From positions 11,722,501 through 11,786,500 of the forward strand of contig NC_088315.1 of assembly GCF_910592395.1 (NCBI RefSeq): a DNA stretch of 64,000 bases, given 5' to 3'. The stretch comes from Lineus longissimus (Eukaryota; Nemertea; Pilidiophora; Heteronemertea; Lineidae). This document shows, piece after piece, positions 44,627 through 56,135 of the stretch (the first letter of the stretch is position 1; every line of letters begins with the position of its first letter). Below the pieces are notes generated by a model. The model was not told the origin of the DNA. It saw nothing but the letters and a program-made list of their open reading frames with translations, and searched no databases. A program made the position numbers and the translations under genes.

Positions 44627-45787
44627 GATAATAAAAAAATAATAATAATAAAAATTTCTATAGCGCCGCTTAAAAATAAATTGTCAGCGGCGCTTTACAG
44701 AGATAAAACCATTTTGTACAGGCATAAAAAGGTGAGATAAAACAATTACCCAAAAGCTTCAATAAAAAGGTGAGTCTTGAGTGATCTTTTAAAAAATTTA
44801 AAATAATCGATGGCCAGCATCGTTATTGGCAAAGCATTCAAGAGTCGTGGGGTGCAGACCCCGAAGGCTCCATCCCCGGCCGTAACCTTTTGGGCCCGCT
44901 TCCACTCCAGAGTTGGAGCCGAGTTTGCCCTGGTCCTGAGACTTGGCCTCTGGAGTGGGAGCTGGAGATAGTCGGGGCCTGCACCCTGCACGGCTCTGAA
45001 AGCAAAAGTTAAAATTTTAAACTTTATACGTTGTTGGACGGGCAGCCAGTGCAGATGGTGTAGCACTGGAGTGATGTGGTCATTTTTTCTGCTGCCCGTC
45101 AAAAACCTCGCTGCTTGGTTTTGTAGCTTTTGTAGTCTATTTATTTCATAGGTTGGGAGACCATGATAAAGTGAATTACCGAAGTCCAGTCGGGATGTGA
45201 TAAAAGCATGCACAAGATTGCCTAAGAGATCAACAGGAAGGTATTGTTTTACAGAGGCAATCTTGCGCAAGTAAAAGAAGCCCGACGAGACAACCTGGGA
45301 GATTTGTTTATTAAATGACAAATGACTGTCAAATAGTACATCCAGATTGTGCGCTGACTCACTAGGGACAACTCGAGCACTACCGACTCTCAAACATACA
45401 TTGTCCTTCACCAGTTTGGCCTCCTGATGAGGTGACCGCAGCAGCAGGAACTCGGTTTTAGACTCCTTTAGTTTAAGCTTGTTCTCTGCCATCCAGAGGC
45501 GGACATCATCAAGGCAGCTTTCAATTCTATTGATGATCTGGGCTAGTGACGCAGTATCAGAGAAGCTGAAGGCATGCCAGACCTGGGTATCATCAGCATA
45601 AAAATGGCCGTCCACGAGGTGACCCTGGACAACCTCCGCCAGTGGACAAGTGTAGCATGAGAAAAGCAAAGGGCCGAGAATGCTGCCCTGCGGAACGCCA
45701 TGCTTCAGATCATGGATATCAGACAGGCTGGTACCGACTTTAACCCTGAACTCACAGCCTCTTATAAAGTAAGATTCAAACCATGAA
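44627..45787 (-). mobile_element. 5'-truncated non-LTR retrotransposon (CR1/L2/Rex-like) with 3' tail
   Basis: The minus strand carries the C-terminal part of a LINE reverse transcriptase from 45787, then a 3' UTR. The 3' end has a short hairpin (aagcgccgctgac / agcggcgct) and an (ATT)n tail at 44636-44655. This arrangement is typical of CR1/L2/Rex-type elements. The 5' end is cut within the RT, as usual for target-primed insertion. It interrupts Ty1/copia-like coding sequence. Confidence 0.82.
44746..45787 (-). pseudogene. LINE reverse transcriptase, C-terminal fragment
   Basis: Open on the minus strand from the truncation point at about 45787 to a stop at 44746, roughly 346 codons. It begins GNALSWFESYF (RT palm region), then GVPQGSILGPLLF (classic RT motif), then FYADDTQVW, with the catalytic YADD intact. 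The downstream part has the thumb-like KILTFAFRAVQGAGPDYLQL pattern found in CR1/L2/Rex1 elements. No endonuclease domain remains. The frame is intact over this part, so the copy is probably young. Confidence 0.85.
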
Positions 45788-45799
45788 AGTGCATTGCCC

Positions 45800-46106
45800 T
45801 GGGCACCAAAGACATCTTTCAGATATCAAGTCAGCCTTCTTACAGGGTGAAGAATTGAAGAGAGACGTCTACATTGTGCCAGCGAAAGAAGCTGAGCTAC
45901 ATGATGAAAATACAGTGTGGAAGTTAAAGAGATGTCTATATGGGTTGACAGGCACATGGCAAAATATTTTGGAAATTGGCAACCACCATTTATTACCCAA
46001 CCATGTCCTCTTTCTTATGACACCAAGAAACACAATTTACCCTCAGATGACTGAGCACAAAGAAGCTTTAACCAACCATATCAGAACTGATCTTGCACCA
46101 GATTAA
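45800..46106 (+). mobile_element. Ty1/copia-like polyprotein fragment (middle of reverse transcriptase)
   Basis: The frame contains SDIKSAFLQGEELKRDVYIV, then VWKLKRCLYGL. This is the strongly conserved Ty1/copia RT block (first catalytic Asp region 'DI..AFL.G'). Beyond 45990 the similarity fades and a stop follows at 46106. It is the right-hand half of the copia piece split by the LINE. Confidence 0.78.
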
Positions 46107-46784
46107 CCGCAGCGGAACTCGGACAAAAAAGGGAGACCAGTGTGTCCTTAGCAAAAATGTTATTCAACCCGTCTCTACCTAACTCCACTGTCCTTCGACA
46201 TGCCCCTCATTCTTTTCAACACAAACTTCAGCCCTTGTTCTCATTGCTCTCAATGCATTCCTGCAACCCAAAAAATCACAGGGGGTGCGGTCAGGGGACC
46301 TTGGTGGCCATTTAATCTCACGGTTGATCGCACCAAATGCATCTGCTACTTGCTGGAGACTTCCAGTCCTCAATCACTCTTTTACCTCAAACACACGCTG
46401 CTTAGTTGGAAGTTGCATTTTGCTGGTCTGAGAAAATGAGCAACCTTTCCAACTTGTAAGGACAGTGGAAATACATGCAAAGGATTGCATAATTTGGAGG
46501 CCCAACAAAAGCCCTGCACTGGGCAGACAAGGTTTATCACCAAAACATCTATCTGGCGCAATACCAGTTTTGCCATGGATGATTGAACTGTTTCGCGTTC
46601 AGTCATCTGTGACAGAAAAATAGGCTTCTGCATCATAGTTTTTGAAGTAAATCTATTGACTCTATGCTCTATTTGTGATGTATGCCTACGCTTTTTCTTT
46701 ATCGCATATTTGGCAATAATACTCGATCAGTATTCCCCGAATCATGGGTTGATATGAATGAATAAAAACTGTACAGCCTTTTAC

Positions 46785-47030
46785 TTTAAAGGGGTACACC
46801 GTTCATAATTACCAAATGGGGTCCAGTTAAATAGAAATCCATTAATACACAATGCCGTAGTGCAGTTATTATGAATACAAATTTGTTTAAACTTGGTATT
46901 CATAGTATTCGTATATCAGTCTACACGACGGCAATGTTGAAATTTATATTTTCTACGTATTTCCGCAATTGGACATTTTCAAATTCGATTACAAATTCGA
47001 AATTTTTAACAAACGGCGTCTAGGCCTTTA
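46785..47030 (-). repeat. ~230 bp dispersed repeat, right member of an inverted pair
   Basis: Reverse-oriented copy of 43096-43320. It ends just before the TA site of the Tigger-like element at 47048. Both copies have a 'cggtgtacccc/cggcgtacccc' end. They may be two MITE copies or the long terminal inverted repeats of a composite. Confidence 0.8.
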
Positions 47031-47049
47031 TGGATATGATCTGGATATA

Positions 47050-49389
47050 CTCTACCCTCGTCTGTTTATGGGTACCTCATTAAAAATCAGTAGTACCTCC
47101 AACATTACTACATGGATTTTGTTTGACAAAGAGGCCCATTTGTGATTGCTGGTTCGCCGGGCTCGGTAAACGTTTGCGGTTTGCGGCATACCATGGTTAT
47201 GAAACAGTATTTAGTCCACGAAAAAGGGGCCATTCGGGAATCCAGGCACACGTGGTTCTATTAAAAGTCAGACCGGAAGTGTGCTTTCATACAGGGTGTG
47301 TCAAAAATCATGTACCGCAGTCAACGATAGGTGAGGGAACTGTTTACCGCTCAATTTTGAACCGAGTCACTTCTGCACTTCTTTTGAACAGTCCAAATTG
47401 GCACAAGACCGCACAGGAGCGTTACTCGAAGGCTGAAGTCACAATCACATCCCAGTTGATGAAGGCCTACTATAATGTCTATTTCCTCCTGATCTACATT
47501 TTCGAATTCTAGTCCTTCCTCCTCCTCGTCAAGAAGAGGCAATGGTCCTCCATCGACGGGGACAGGTCGGAAGGCTCTTTCAAATCCGCTTTCGACGACT
47601 CCGACCGGTACCGTATCCCATGCCTGACTCACTATGCAAATAACATCTAGAAGTTCAATGCGTGGACAACGCCCTTCGTTGTCTGTGTGGTCTTTCTTCC
47701 ACCTCTTCCAGGCTTTTCTCATTTCGCTCTTCATGGATTTCATCACAGTTAAATCTAGTGGCTGCACGAGCGAAGTGCACCCCGCCGGAATGAGTCAAGG
47801 ACACCTGCCAGGTTCATCACTCTCATACCGAAGGCTTCCATCCGGTGGACTTTGTAGCGATCTACAAGGAGCAGGAATTGGTCAGCTGCTTCAGCCGTCA
47901 CATAAGGCTCAAACACCGTGTCGAACCAATGTTCTGCCATCTCCTGTTTCACCCATCCCGTCGCTAAATTCGTTACAACTACATTAGCTGGCAGTTGTTG
48001 GTCTTCAAGGGCCGCAAGTTGTCTTACAAATCCTCTACGTGGGAACGTGATATGGGCTTGCAGTTTTCCCCCTGTGGCGGTGATGACAAGTGTTACAGTG
48101 CACCCGAGTTTGGTGTTAGATCTCGAGGATCTAACTTCAACAGTTTTGGCCCCTTTAGCATTGGCAGTGTACAAAGGGCGTTGTTCGAATAGAGCGAACG
48201 TTTGGTCCATATTGAACAGAAATCTCATGGCAATTTCGAGTCGTTCGATGGTATCGGTGACGTTATCGCGGAACTGCTGCACTCGAATGGCGGCATCAGC
48301 GGGTAGAGTTGTCGTGTTTTTGTTTGTTTTCCTGAAGGAAACTTCTTTCGTTCCATAAACTGGTGCACCCACCCGTCCGACGCATGAAATTCGTGCAAGG
48401 TTGGCCGTGACTCGACAAGGTCTTGTCTTTCATCGTGCGGCAATGCATTCCACCAGTCTTCGAAAATTGATGCAGCTCTTTCCTGGATATCTTGAATAGC
48501 GACAGCCAACTTCTTGTCCCGGACGCCTCTAAAACAATTGAGTAATCGTTCCTCGACGGTGGGCCACAGGCCAACGCCTTTGTTTTTGACGTGTCTAGCT
48601 TTTCCTCTTCCATCTTCTTCTTTCTCCTCCAGCTCTCTTAGGTTCCACTTCTGCATTGTGCGCACGGGGATTCGGTAATGTGCGGCGAAATCATGCATGC
48701 TTCCGACAGTCCCATCCAGTAGAGCTGCTTCCAAATCCCTTATATAGGAGATCTTATTGGTGACAGTATAACTTCTGCGTCGTTTTAGCAGAGGTTCTTG
48801 TTCTTGACGATCCATCTTCAAATTTTTGACATTAGGGAGATAGGCTCCCAGTTTTATGGTGACAGGATGGCCATGACCGTCTGGGGAAGAAAATGTGACA
48901 AGTTCGTCCTAACAGAAACTGACAGGATGATCGCGTCCGCCGGGCCAGGTCAATAATTTGTCACGTAACGTTCTCACATAACGAAATGGTGAACGGAATG
49001 ACCCGCAAAACCGCGCAATGCTCTTCTTTGCAACGCAGACAATCGCCTCATCTTGGATGCTCAGCGGTCGGCAGGACCATGCAGGACCCTTCGGAAGCTA
49101 CCGAATAAAATTAGGTCTTTAAAGTCCTCTTCATTGTTGAAGAATACTGATGAATTTGACTATAGAGCCCCAAGTTCACAGTACAATGATTCATTATTTC
49201 TGGCGCACGCTGTATAAAAAATCGCGAATGATGACAGGGCCAGCGCTTGCCACAAATGCATTGGTCAGCGCCAGTTGAATGCACATCAATGGCCGCGAAT
49301 AGTTCCATACCTGAATGACACCGGCAGGGGCTGGGCCTGGAGGCCTACCTGCATAATTTGAAAGTACCCATAAACAGACGAGGGTAGAG
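47050..49389 (-). mobile_element. Complete pogo/Tigger-like (Tc1/mariner superfamily) DNA transposon
   Basis: Perfect 26 bp terminal inverted repeats (47050-47075 and 49364-49389, opening CTCTACCCTCGTCTG) are flanked by TA on both sides (47048-47049 and 49390-49391). This is the target-site duplication typical of Tc1/mariner elements. The 2,340 bp interior carries a minus-strand DDE transposase with a Psq/CENP-B-type N-terminus. Intact ends and a nearly complete coding region point to fairly recent insertion, but frameshifts make this copy non-autonomous. Confidence 0.9.
47351..48815 (-). pseudogene. pogo/Tigger-like transposase, broken by two frameshifts
   Basis: The likely ATG is at 48815 (MDRQEQEPLLKRRRSYTV). 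Part 1 (48815 to about 48330) has a Psq-type helix-turn-helix (FAAHYRIPVRTMQKW) and a CENP-B-type binding domain (FHASDGWVHQFMERKK). A one-base slip near 48330 moves to the second frame, which holds FNMDQTF (first Asp of the DDE triad) and LLLVDRYKVH (second Asp). A second shift near 47795 leads to IPAGCTSLVQPLD, the usual block holding the third Asp. An acidic tail with DEEEEGLEFENVDQEEIDII follows. All catalytic blocks are present. The product would cut and paste its own element. The reading frame end at 47351 is inside the left terminal region. Confidence 0.85.
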
Positions 49390-49495
49390 TACATGTATGT
49401 GTACCGTGTCCTGTGTCGATGCTCTTAGCCAGCTGAGGGGCGCCTATACAAAAGGCCATTATACATGTAATATGCCTGTAATGTGAAACAGACAG

Positions 49496-49600
49496 GAGCA
49501 GTGCGCGAGATATGCTAATGAGCAGACTTCCCTCGCTTGAGTTTCTGAAGAATGTTCCATATCGCGCTAAGCTCATCACTGCTGATTATGACAGGCGTGC
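49496..49600 (+). repeat. ~105 bp segment shared with 54764-54868
   Basis: agcagtgcgcgagatatgct...gacaggcgtgca is about 94% identical to 54764-54868 (agcagtgcgcgagataggct...). It begins ~105 bp right of the Tigger-like element. On the minus strand one frame ends in both copies with SAIWNIL(Q/P)KLKRGKSAH and a stop, so it may derive from a coding end. Confidence 0.7.
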
Positions 49601-50142
49601 AACGGTAGGTATCTGCTCCCCAACTTCCACCCTAATACGGTACAATAAGTTACCATTTGATGGGAATGGGACAATGCCCTCACTGTGTATGGAGTCATAG
49701 GGAAGGCCACTTAAAAAAAAGAGTTGGTTCTCGTCCTTTTTTCTGGGAAGGGGTGGGTAGGGGGAGGGATTTTTTTTTTTTTAGAATTTGTTTTACCCAT
49801 TTTGATTGATTTTTGGACTTGCAAATGGGTAAGAAAATGCAAGAATTCCACTTCCCTGTATCTCTTAAATGCCATCCCTACTTAAAAATTGTATCTCTGC
49901 TGATGTATCTTTGGTATTTAATAAATAAAAATATAAACAAGAGGCCCAAGGGCCTGGCGCTCAGCTGGATATGACCTAATAACATAGGACTGAGGGTATA
50001 AAGTAGTAAATATCGGCTTTATAGAGCACCTGTGAATTCATGACTCCAGGGTTGTTTTGAGGGCGATATTGTAAGAGTTGGTCTTGAGTACGTGAAGGTC
50101 CGTGTGAGGCACCTGGGGAGAGAAGACTAGTTGAACGATGGG

Positions 50143-50180
50143 ATCATGGAGGTATAAATAATTATTTATACCTCCATGAT
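50143..50180 (+). repeat. 38 bp perfect palindrome
   Basis: atcatggaggtataaataa followed at once by its exact reverse complement, with no spacer. The words gatggg(atc) occur on both sides. Confidence 0.9.
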
Positions 50181-51589
50181 GGGATCTGACACGGACACTA
50201 CTATTGATCTCATTATATGAATACCATTTAATTACAAAAAAGTGAAAACAGATCATATCATATTCCTTGGGATAAATTAAAATAGGAGTGCGGGAACAAG
50301 GTTTTTTAGCAGGAGGAAAGCGAGAACATTTTGTGCCGTCGTATTCCGATTTGGCTGGTTAGTGGTGAAATCTGCTTTTAATTTTGCAAATTAACATATT
50401 CGTTTTTCGAGTTCTAACGTTGTCTGAATTAAAGATGCTTTCCCAATGCTTGACTGGTCTGGCAATTAAAGAGACATTGCCAGGAAAACGTGACGTCATT
50501 TTGGCCATTCTTCTTACCGCACGCCCTCTCTCTCCGTAAAAGTTCCTGACATGGTGTGAAGTGGGAGGGCGCACAATGGGAACCACACTGCCGCGATGTT
50601 AATAGTTTCTATTTATAGAATTCAGCGGCAGAGATTTTAGGCACGGAAAAAGTGGATTAACTCGGCTAATCTCAATGGATTTTACCCAGGAATGTTTTCA
50701 AGGCGAGAGAAACATCTGATTTAAGTACTGCGCTTATTAGATTTCATGTTCAGGCCGAAGATTGGCCTAAAACGTGGACGAAAAGAGTGCATTATCGAGT
50801 GTTGGAGAGGTCACGTGATTGGACGAGAAACCTGAACAAAGTTTTCGTGCTTTTAGCTGTCAACATCAATGGCTATAATATACTCCTACGGAATAGTAGA
50901 ACTAATAGAACTAATTTCCGAAGTTTCCAATAGTTTGAACACAAATCAAAACATCGCCCATCAGCTGGACTCAGATCTGCATAAATTACGATAAATAATG
51001 ATGTCGTCGCTTCAATTTCGCAAAGAAAGTTGACTCCATTCGAAGGTTGTTTTGACCAAATTCTGTTGAACTCATCGTTATGAGGGCATTTGAACACATT
51101 CTCGTTGATCTTTTCTATAAACGTGTGAAGTTTCGTACCAAAATACGTTTCCGTAAAGGCTTAAAAAAGAAAATTTGTCACTTACAAAATCATCGCTCCG
51201 GTAGAAATAAAAAGGTCACCGCCATTTTCTTGATGATAGTACTCCAGGTAACCGGCGGGAAATTTAAAGCGGGGTCATCCGGGGTCAAACAACAGTTTTG
51301 CTCACTACCGCCAACTGGTGATATAAATCCACACTAATCTATTTTATATCAAAACTTCTGTATCATGAAGACCTTTTCAACTTTATTTCGAGCTTTTATC
51401 TGCTGGAATAGAGCGTCAAAAAATTGTTTTTTCATTTACGCATTTTGCCCCCTGGGGAGCTGAATTTGAGTCGAATCGCCCAAATTTTTTTCCGTAAGCA
51501 ACATTTTCTGCGGTGTTTATAAGCAAGACTAGATTTGAAGTGCCTCGGTTGTATGATTACAAAATGCCCAACTTTGCCTACAGATGGAT

Positions 51590-51685
51590 GGATGGATGGA
51601 AGGATGGCAGGATGGGTGGAAGGACGGACACCAATCGAATAGCTATTTGACTAGCTCCGCTGACTTTGTCAGCTGAGCTAAAAAA
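51590..51685 (+). repeat. GGAT microsatellite and end of a repeat family
   Basis: gatggatggatggaaggatg is followed by gctagctccgctgac-like sequence (here actagctccgctgactttgt, cagctgagctaaaaa). The matching head of this family, aacaagaggcccaagggcct, lies at 49936. Confidence 0.6.
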
Positions 51686-51833
51686 TGATGAAAAACCAAT
51701 ATTCTGTTTGTCTCCATACCAGTGGAAATCTAGGGTCAGTGGACAAATCCACAGGACAGAACTGCACAAGGCTGCTGCCTGTACAAGACCATAAAGTGAA
51801 CAACCAAGAATGATATCTAGAAAAAAAGTGTAT

Positions 51834-52171
51834 TCAAACAAGTATTGCATCGCCAAGGGTGTTCACGAATGTCATACCATGAGCTGAAACACTGTCCTTT
51901 GACCAACCCACTGAATTCTTTTCCAACCACTCTAGAATGTCATTTTTGAGTTTGTTTTTCTGAGGGTGCTGGGCAAGAGGCAATGGATCTGGCAGTGTAC
52001 TAGTGAAGTCTCTTGCCCCTTCCATGAGGACAGTGAAAACTGACTGAACTGGTCTGTCTTCCTCCCTTTGTTCCCTGGCCTGCAGAAACTGGATGAACTG
52101 CCCAAGCAGAACAGTGACATCTGACACAGTGACATCTGGTGAAACTTGAGTGAGATCAACCTTTGTTTTTC
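51834..52171 (-). CDS. Probable terminal exon of an unidentified minus-strand gene
   Basis: An acceptor TTTGCAG precedes 52171. The frame is then open for 111 codons to a TGA at 51836-51834. The translation is non-repetitive and protein-like: a hydrophobic helix VLLGQFIQFLQAREQREED, a Pro-rich middle, then KNDILEWLEKNSVGWSKDSV. There is no in-frame ATG before the internal VLMEGARD, so coding must enter by splicing. A minus-strand AATAAA lies about 450 bases downstream, near 51385. I do not recognise the family. It lies on the same strand directly upstream of the RNF213-like gene, so a tandem paralogue's tail is possible but unproven. Confidence 0.4.
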
Positions 52172-52567
52172 CTGCAAATGAAGAGATTTGTAAGTTTTTG
52201 GCCGTTCCAAAGTTTCAGTCATGAATCCCACAAGTCAAACTGGAATCATGAGTATGAGCACATGGCAATGTTTACAACACAGGAACCAATAAAATCAAGA
52301 GAAAACGGTCACGTGTCAGAATTTGTACCAAATAAAGAAAAGCACATGGAAGTGTTTTGTAAAAATGAATCACCAGCCAATTAGATCGTTCGAAAATATC
52401 ACGTGACCGAGTTCTTCCAGAAATAAAGCAGGGATGGTCCTAATAAAATCGTCATTCATCTGCATCATAAAAGCATGCCATCCTCCGTCAACATGTCGAA
52501 TGATACATTTGAGACTTCATAAATAATCTGTTTGAGTAATGACTTTATAAAAACAGCGCAAACTCAC

Positions 52568-52664
52568 CGACAATTACTTTGACATAACCATGCCTGGCCC
52601 TGTCAGAAAGGCGTTTGTTGTCATACACACCGTCGGAAAACTCGGCGTACAAATCGGCGAGTTA
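52568..52664 (-). CDS. Possible penultimate exon of the same unidentified gene
   Basis: A strong donor GTGAGT follows 52568. One frame reads ADLYAEFSDGVYDNKRLSDR and so on to VIVG, and joins the 52171 exon in phase 1 to give VIVG-KTKVDLTQ. An in-frame TAA sits just upstream of this stretch and no convincing acceptor lies between. The piece may therefore be 5' UTR, a pseudogene remnant, or chance. A GC-richer patch with a GGCGGGAA motif lies at 52.86-52.90 kb. Confidence 0.25.
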
Positions 52665-53689
52665 GGTCATGATGGTCGATTTTGACCCCAAACCAATCTT
52701 TTACAAGTCCGCCCCTCCCTTCCTGGGCGATACTGACCACCACGAACACCATGGCAGGGGAGAAGTTGGCCTAAAAAACCGCGTCAATCTCACTCCTCTC
52801 AGCTTGTTCGTTTACGAGATGGCGTCTGCGCCGAATGGTTCCGAGTGATTCCGAAGGCGGATCAACGAAGTAAAGGGCGGGAATTTCAAATTTCATCATT
52901 CAGGATCGCTTTCCAACCGTTTTTTACGAAATAAAAAATAAAAATAAAATCGGGTCGGGGCCATTTCGGCGGGTCGGGCGGGGACGATAACCAACTTATT
53001 TTTTTTAATGGCCTAAGAAGACATTATTCATTAGTGTTGGTACAAGTGATTTTGCCCAAAAAGCATGCGCATTCAAAAAACAAAATATGCAAGGTATCAC
53101 GTACATGACATGATGACCATGACGACGTGCAGAAAGTGCACTGGCCAGTGCATACCCTATGGCTATGTACTAGTAAACATGGTAAACATGAACAACATCA
53201 TTATTCATCGGCAGTTCATTTTACTCCGAGTTTTTCCTGAAACATATAGCCATGATGATTAGGCCTACCATGTACCATGACCAATAACAGCACTAGATCA
53301 TGTAGATGTCAACAACTTCACATGAACCGTATAATCCCGCATGGCGCATGCGTCTAAACCAAAGCCCCAAAATCACTTGTTTTGGTCTATTTCACTTGTG
53401 TTTCCCCCGTCTCCCAGTCCATAATACATTTACAGTTTACAATCCCCGATCATGGCCCAACAAAAGGTCATCGGTTGACTAAAGGAACACAACTGTTCAA
53501 TGGATTTATAGTTGAATGCGATCAAACTACGTCTTTTCAATCGTGGATTGTAAATTTAACCCCATGGGCCTAGGGAAGGCCCTATAACAATACTTTCGAC
53601 ACAGTTATTATCTCCGCTGCCTCCACCATGTTACACGCAGTGCTCACTGCTGATTTTAAAAAATGCACCACCTAGTCAAAACAGGACAT

Positions 53690-54500
53690 ATGTTCTTCTA
53701 GGAATAGATCTCTTTCCAATATTTCGTCATTCCACTATCGTCATCACCTCATGATACTTTCATTGACATTACAGGCACACATCCACAGAGCACTCTTCAA
53801 ATCAGCGACACAGTGGTTATCCAACTTGGATTATAAAGGTAATTTCTTAGCCCCGCACAGTGGGTTTCACTCTTGATAAAGGGGCACTATTGCTAGCAGC
53901 TAGGTAGGCAAGATAAAGTTAGACGAAGTAGCCGATAGGGGTCTCTCACCCCTCAAAGTCCGTCACAACTATTCAAGCTTGTACAAGGAATACATGCAGC
54001 GCTGACTCTAACAAGACCCAATGGGAATGTCGCACAGTCATCTGTCAAAAACAAGACCTATGTTGTAGTATGATCTCTTGCCAATATTTAATAATTGCAC
54101 TATCGTCATCACCTAATCATACTTCATTGACATTACAGGCACACATTGACATAGACCACTGTTGCAATCAACGACACAGTCGCTATCCAAGTAGCATTAT
54201 AGAGGTAATTATCATTATCATACCTCATTAGCATGTGAACCAATCGCGTCGCGTCCTTTGCGATCACGGCAAAGCCTCATGGAATAATGCCTTTCACCGT
54301 TGAATAATTTTTCATATTCCATGCCTACAACTTCAATTTCTTCATATTCCATGGCTAGAAGTTCAATACTAATATAATATCCAAGATAAAGTTACAAGAA
54401 GTAGTCAATAGGGGTCTCTCACCTCTCACTGTATGTCCACACTATTCACGCTTGTACGAGGAATACATTCAATGCTGAATCTAACAACACCCAGTGCCCT
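53690..54500 (+). repeat. Diverged tandem duplication, ~370-490 bp period
   Basis: cactatcgtcatcacct...cattgacattacaggcacac occurs at about 53735 and 54105. aggggtctctcacc...cttgtac(a/g)aggaatacat occurs at about 53935 and 54410. No coding. Confidence 0.65.
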
Positions 54501-54763
54501 TACTCTGTATATTAGTCACTGGAAGATGGCCCATTTCACTCCTTGCTTCTACTTCACCTATAGTCTCATTGCAAACGCCTCAGTTCTATGATATCACATT
54601 CACTTTCAGCTGTCATGCAACGCAACAACTGTGCTATCTGCCATCGCACATCAACGAAGAAGTGCAGCCGCCCACATTCCACCTCACGTCTGTCCGACCA
54701 GCTGCAATCCTCGAGGACGCCCCACTGTACCACGATTTCACTACGATGTTTGACAAGAAGGAG

Positions 54764-54868
54764 CAGTGCGCGAGATAGGCTAATGAGCAGACTTCCCTCG
54801 CTTGAGTTTCGGAAGAATGTTCCATATCGCGCTAAGCTGACCACTGCTGACCATGACAGGCGTGCATT
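54764..54868 (+). repeat. ~105 bp segment shared with 49496-49600
   Basis: Second copy of the segment described at 49496. Here the minus-strand frame extends further upstream (about 66 codons from 54980) and is Ser/Thr/Val-rich before the shared end. Origin unknown. Confidence 0.7.
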
Positions 54869-55390
54869 GGACTGGTACAGGTTGGAACTGAACATTGAAT
54901 ATGCTGGTGGTGACGCTTTCTGATGAGAAGTTGGTCGTGACTGATGCAGTATTGTTGGACTTGTCCACAGCATTGTTCAATCATTGCTCTCTGAGCTGCC
55001 TTGATTCTGTACTTACCCAAATACTAAGACCAAATGCCTGTTGACTGTGCTTTAAGAGAGACTGGCGCCATGCCTAGAGATATGACTGACCCCTATTGGC
55101 AAATTTGTATGACTTTATCTTGCCTACCTAGCTGCTGCCTATAGTCTCCCTTTAACTGCGGAACACTTCAAAGTCGATAAAATGCCATGTTCCACCTTTT
55201 AATGTGTTCAGACCGCCATTTTCAAAATAATCAAGTCAGGACACTGCCTTCTAGTCTCATAATAAATTTTGCTTTCCTCAATAATAACATTTCTTCTTCT
55301 TCAATGCTTTCATCATTCCAAACTTCTCCTCCTCTGACTTTTACAGGGGTACAGTCATGGCAATCAAAACCCAAATACTGAGACCAAATG

Positions 55391-55454
55391 CCTGTTGACT
55401 GTGCTTTAAGAGAGACTGGCGCCATGCCTAGTCTCTCTTAAAGCACAGTCAACA
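55391..55454 (+). repeat. Perfect 26 bp hairpin with 12 nt loop
   Basis: Arms ctgttgactgtgctttaaga... (55391-55416) and its exact reverse complement (55429-55454) around ggcgccatgcct. The left arm with its flank also occurs as a direct repeat at 55019-55077, and a reversed version lies at 58147-58200. Confidence 0.85.
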
Positions 55455-55665
55455 GACACCAACCCCCTCAGACTCAGAAACCACAAACGCCCAACCCTTC
55501 CTGCTATCTTAATACTTCTGGATAATATCATGTAAGGACTATAATAAACATGATACAAACAATAAAAATAGCGCTTCAATAATGAAGCGACCAGGGCCGT
55601 TGTGCTCACCTGTAGACATCAGCCAACATACGCTATTTTGTGACCTTGAAATGTAGGCTTAGGTG

Positions 55666-55685
55666 GGTTAGGGTTAGGGTTAGCA
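55666..55685 (+). repeat. Short interstitial TTAGGG tract
   Basis: gggttagggttagggttag, about three telomere-type units. Too short to mark a telomere fusion. Confidence 0.8.
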
Positions 55686-56135
55686 GACACGGCATCTCCA
55701 GTTGAAAAAATAGCGTCGCAAAGCGAGCATAACCCTTCAGCCTATTTAGGTTCAAGGTGAGATAATGGTGAAGTTGGCTAAGTGGAGTGGCTAGTTTGCA
55801 TATGGAAATTAAAATTGTGGAAACCTATTTTGGGGATATGAGCGTGGCGGCCATATTGAATTTTGAATTGCGCTGATTTTCAGAAGGAACCTTCCCCTTA
55901 CAAAACTGCATTAGGCCTACACCCACTAAAAATTGATTCCATCCTCTAAGCCGTTCTCCTCGAAATTGACGGAAACCGATTTCAAGCACGCCGCCCTGGT
56001 GACCGTATTGAGAATCAGAACAAGCCCGTTTTCGAAAGAAACCTCCCTCTAGTCACCCCAAATGTACATACCAAAAATTGAATTGATTGTCAAAGCCGTT
56101 CTCCTAGAAATCGACGGAAACCAAGTAGCAGACGC

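Noticed and set aside
47634-48358. Plus-strand frames of 117 and 146 codons
   Set aside because: Antisense shadows of the Tigger-like transposase.
55666-55685. Telomere or chromosome-fusion mark
   Set aside because: Only about three TTAGGG units within a repeat; far too short.
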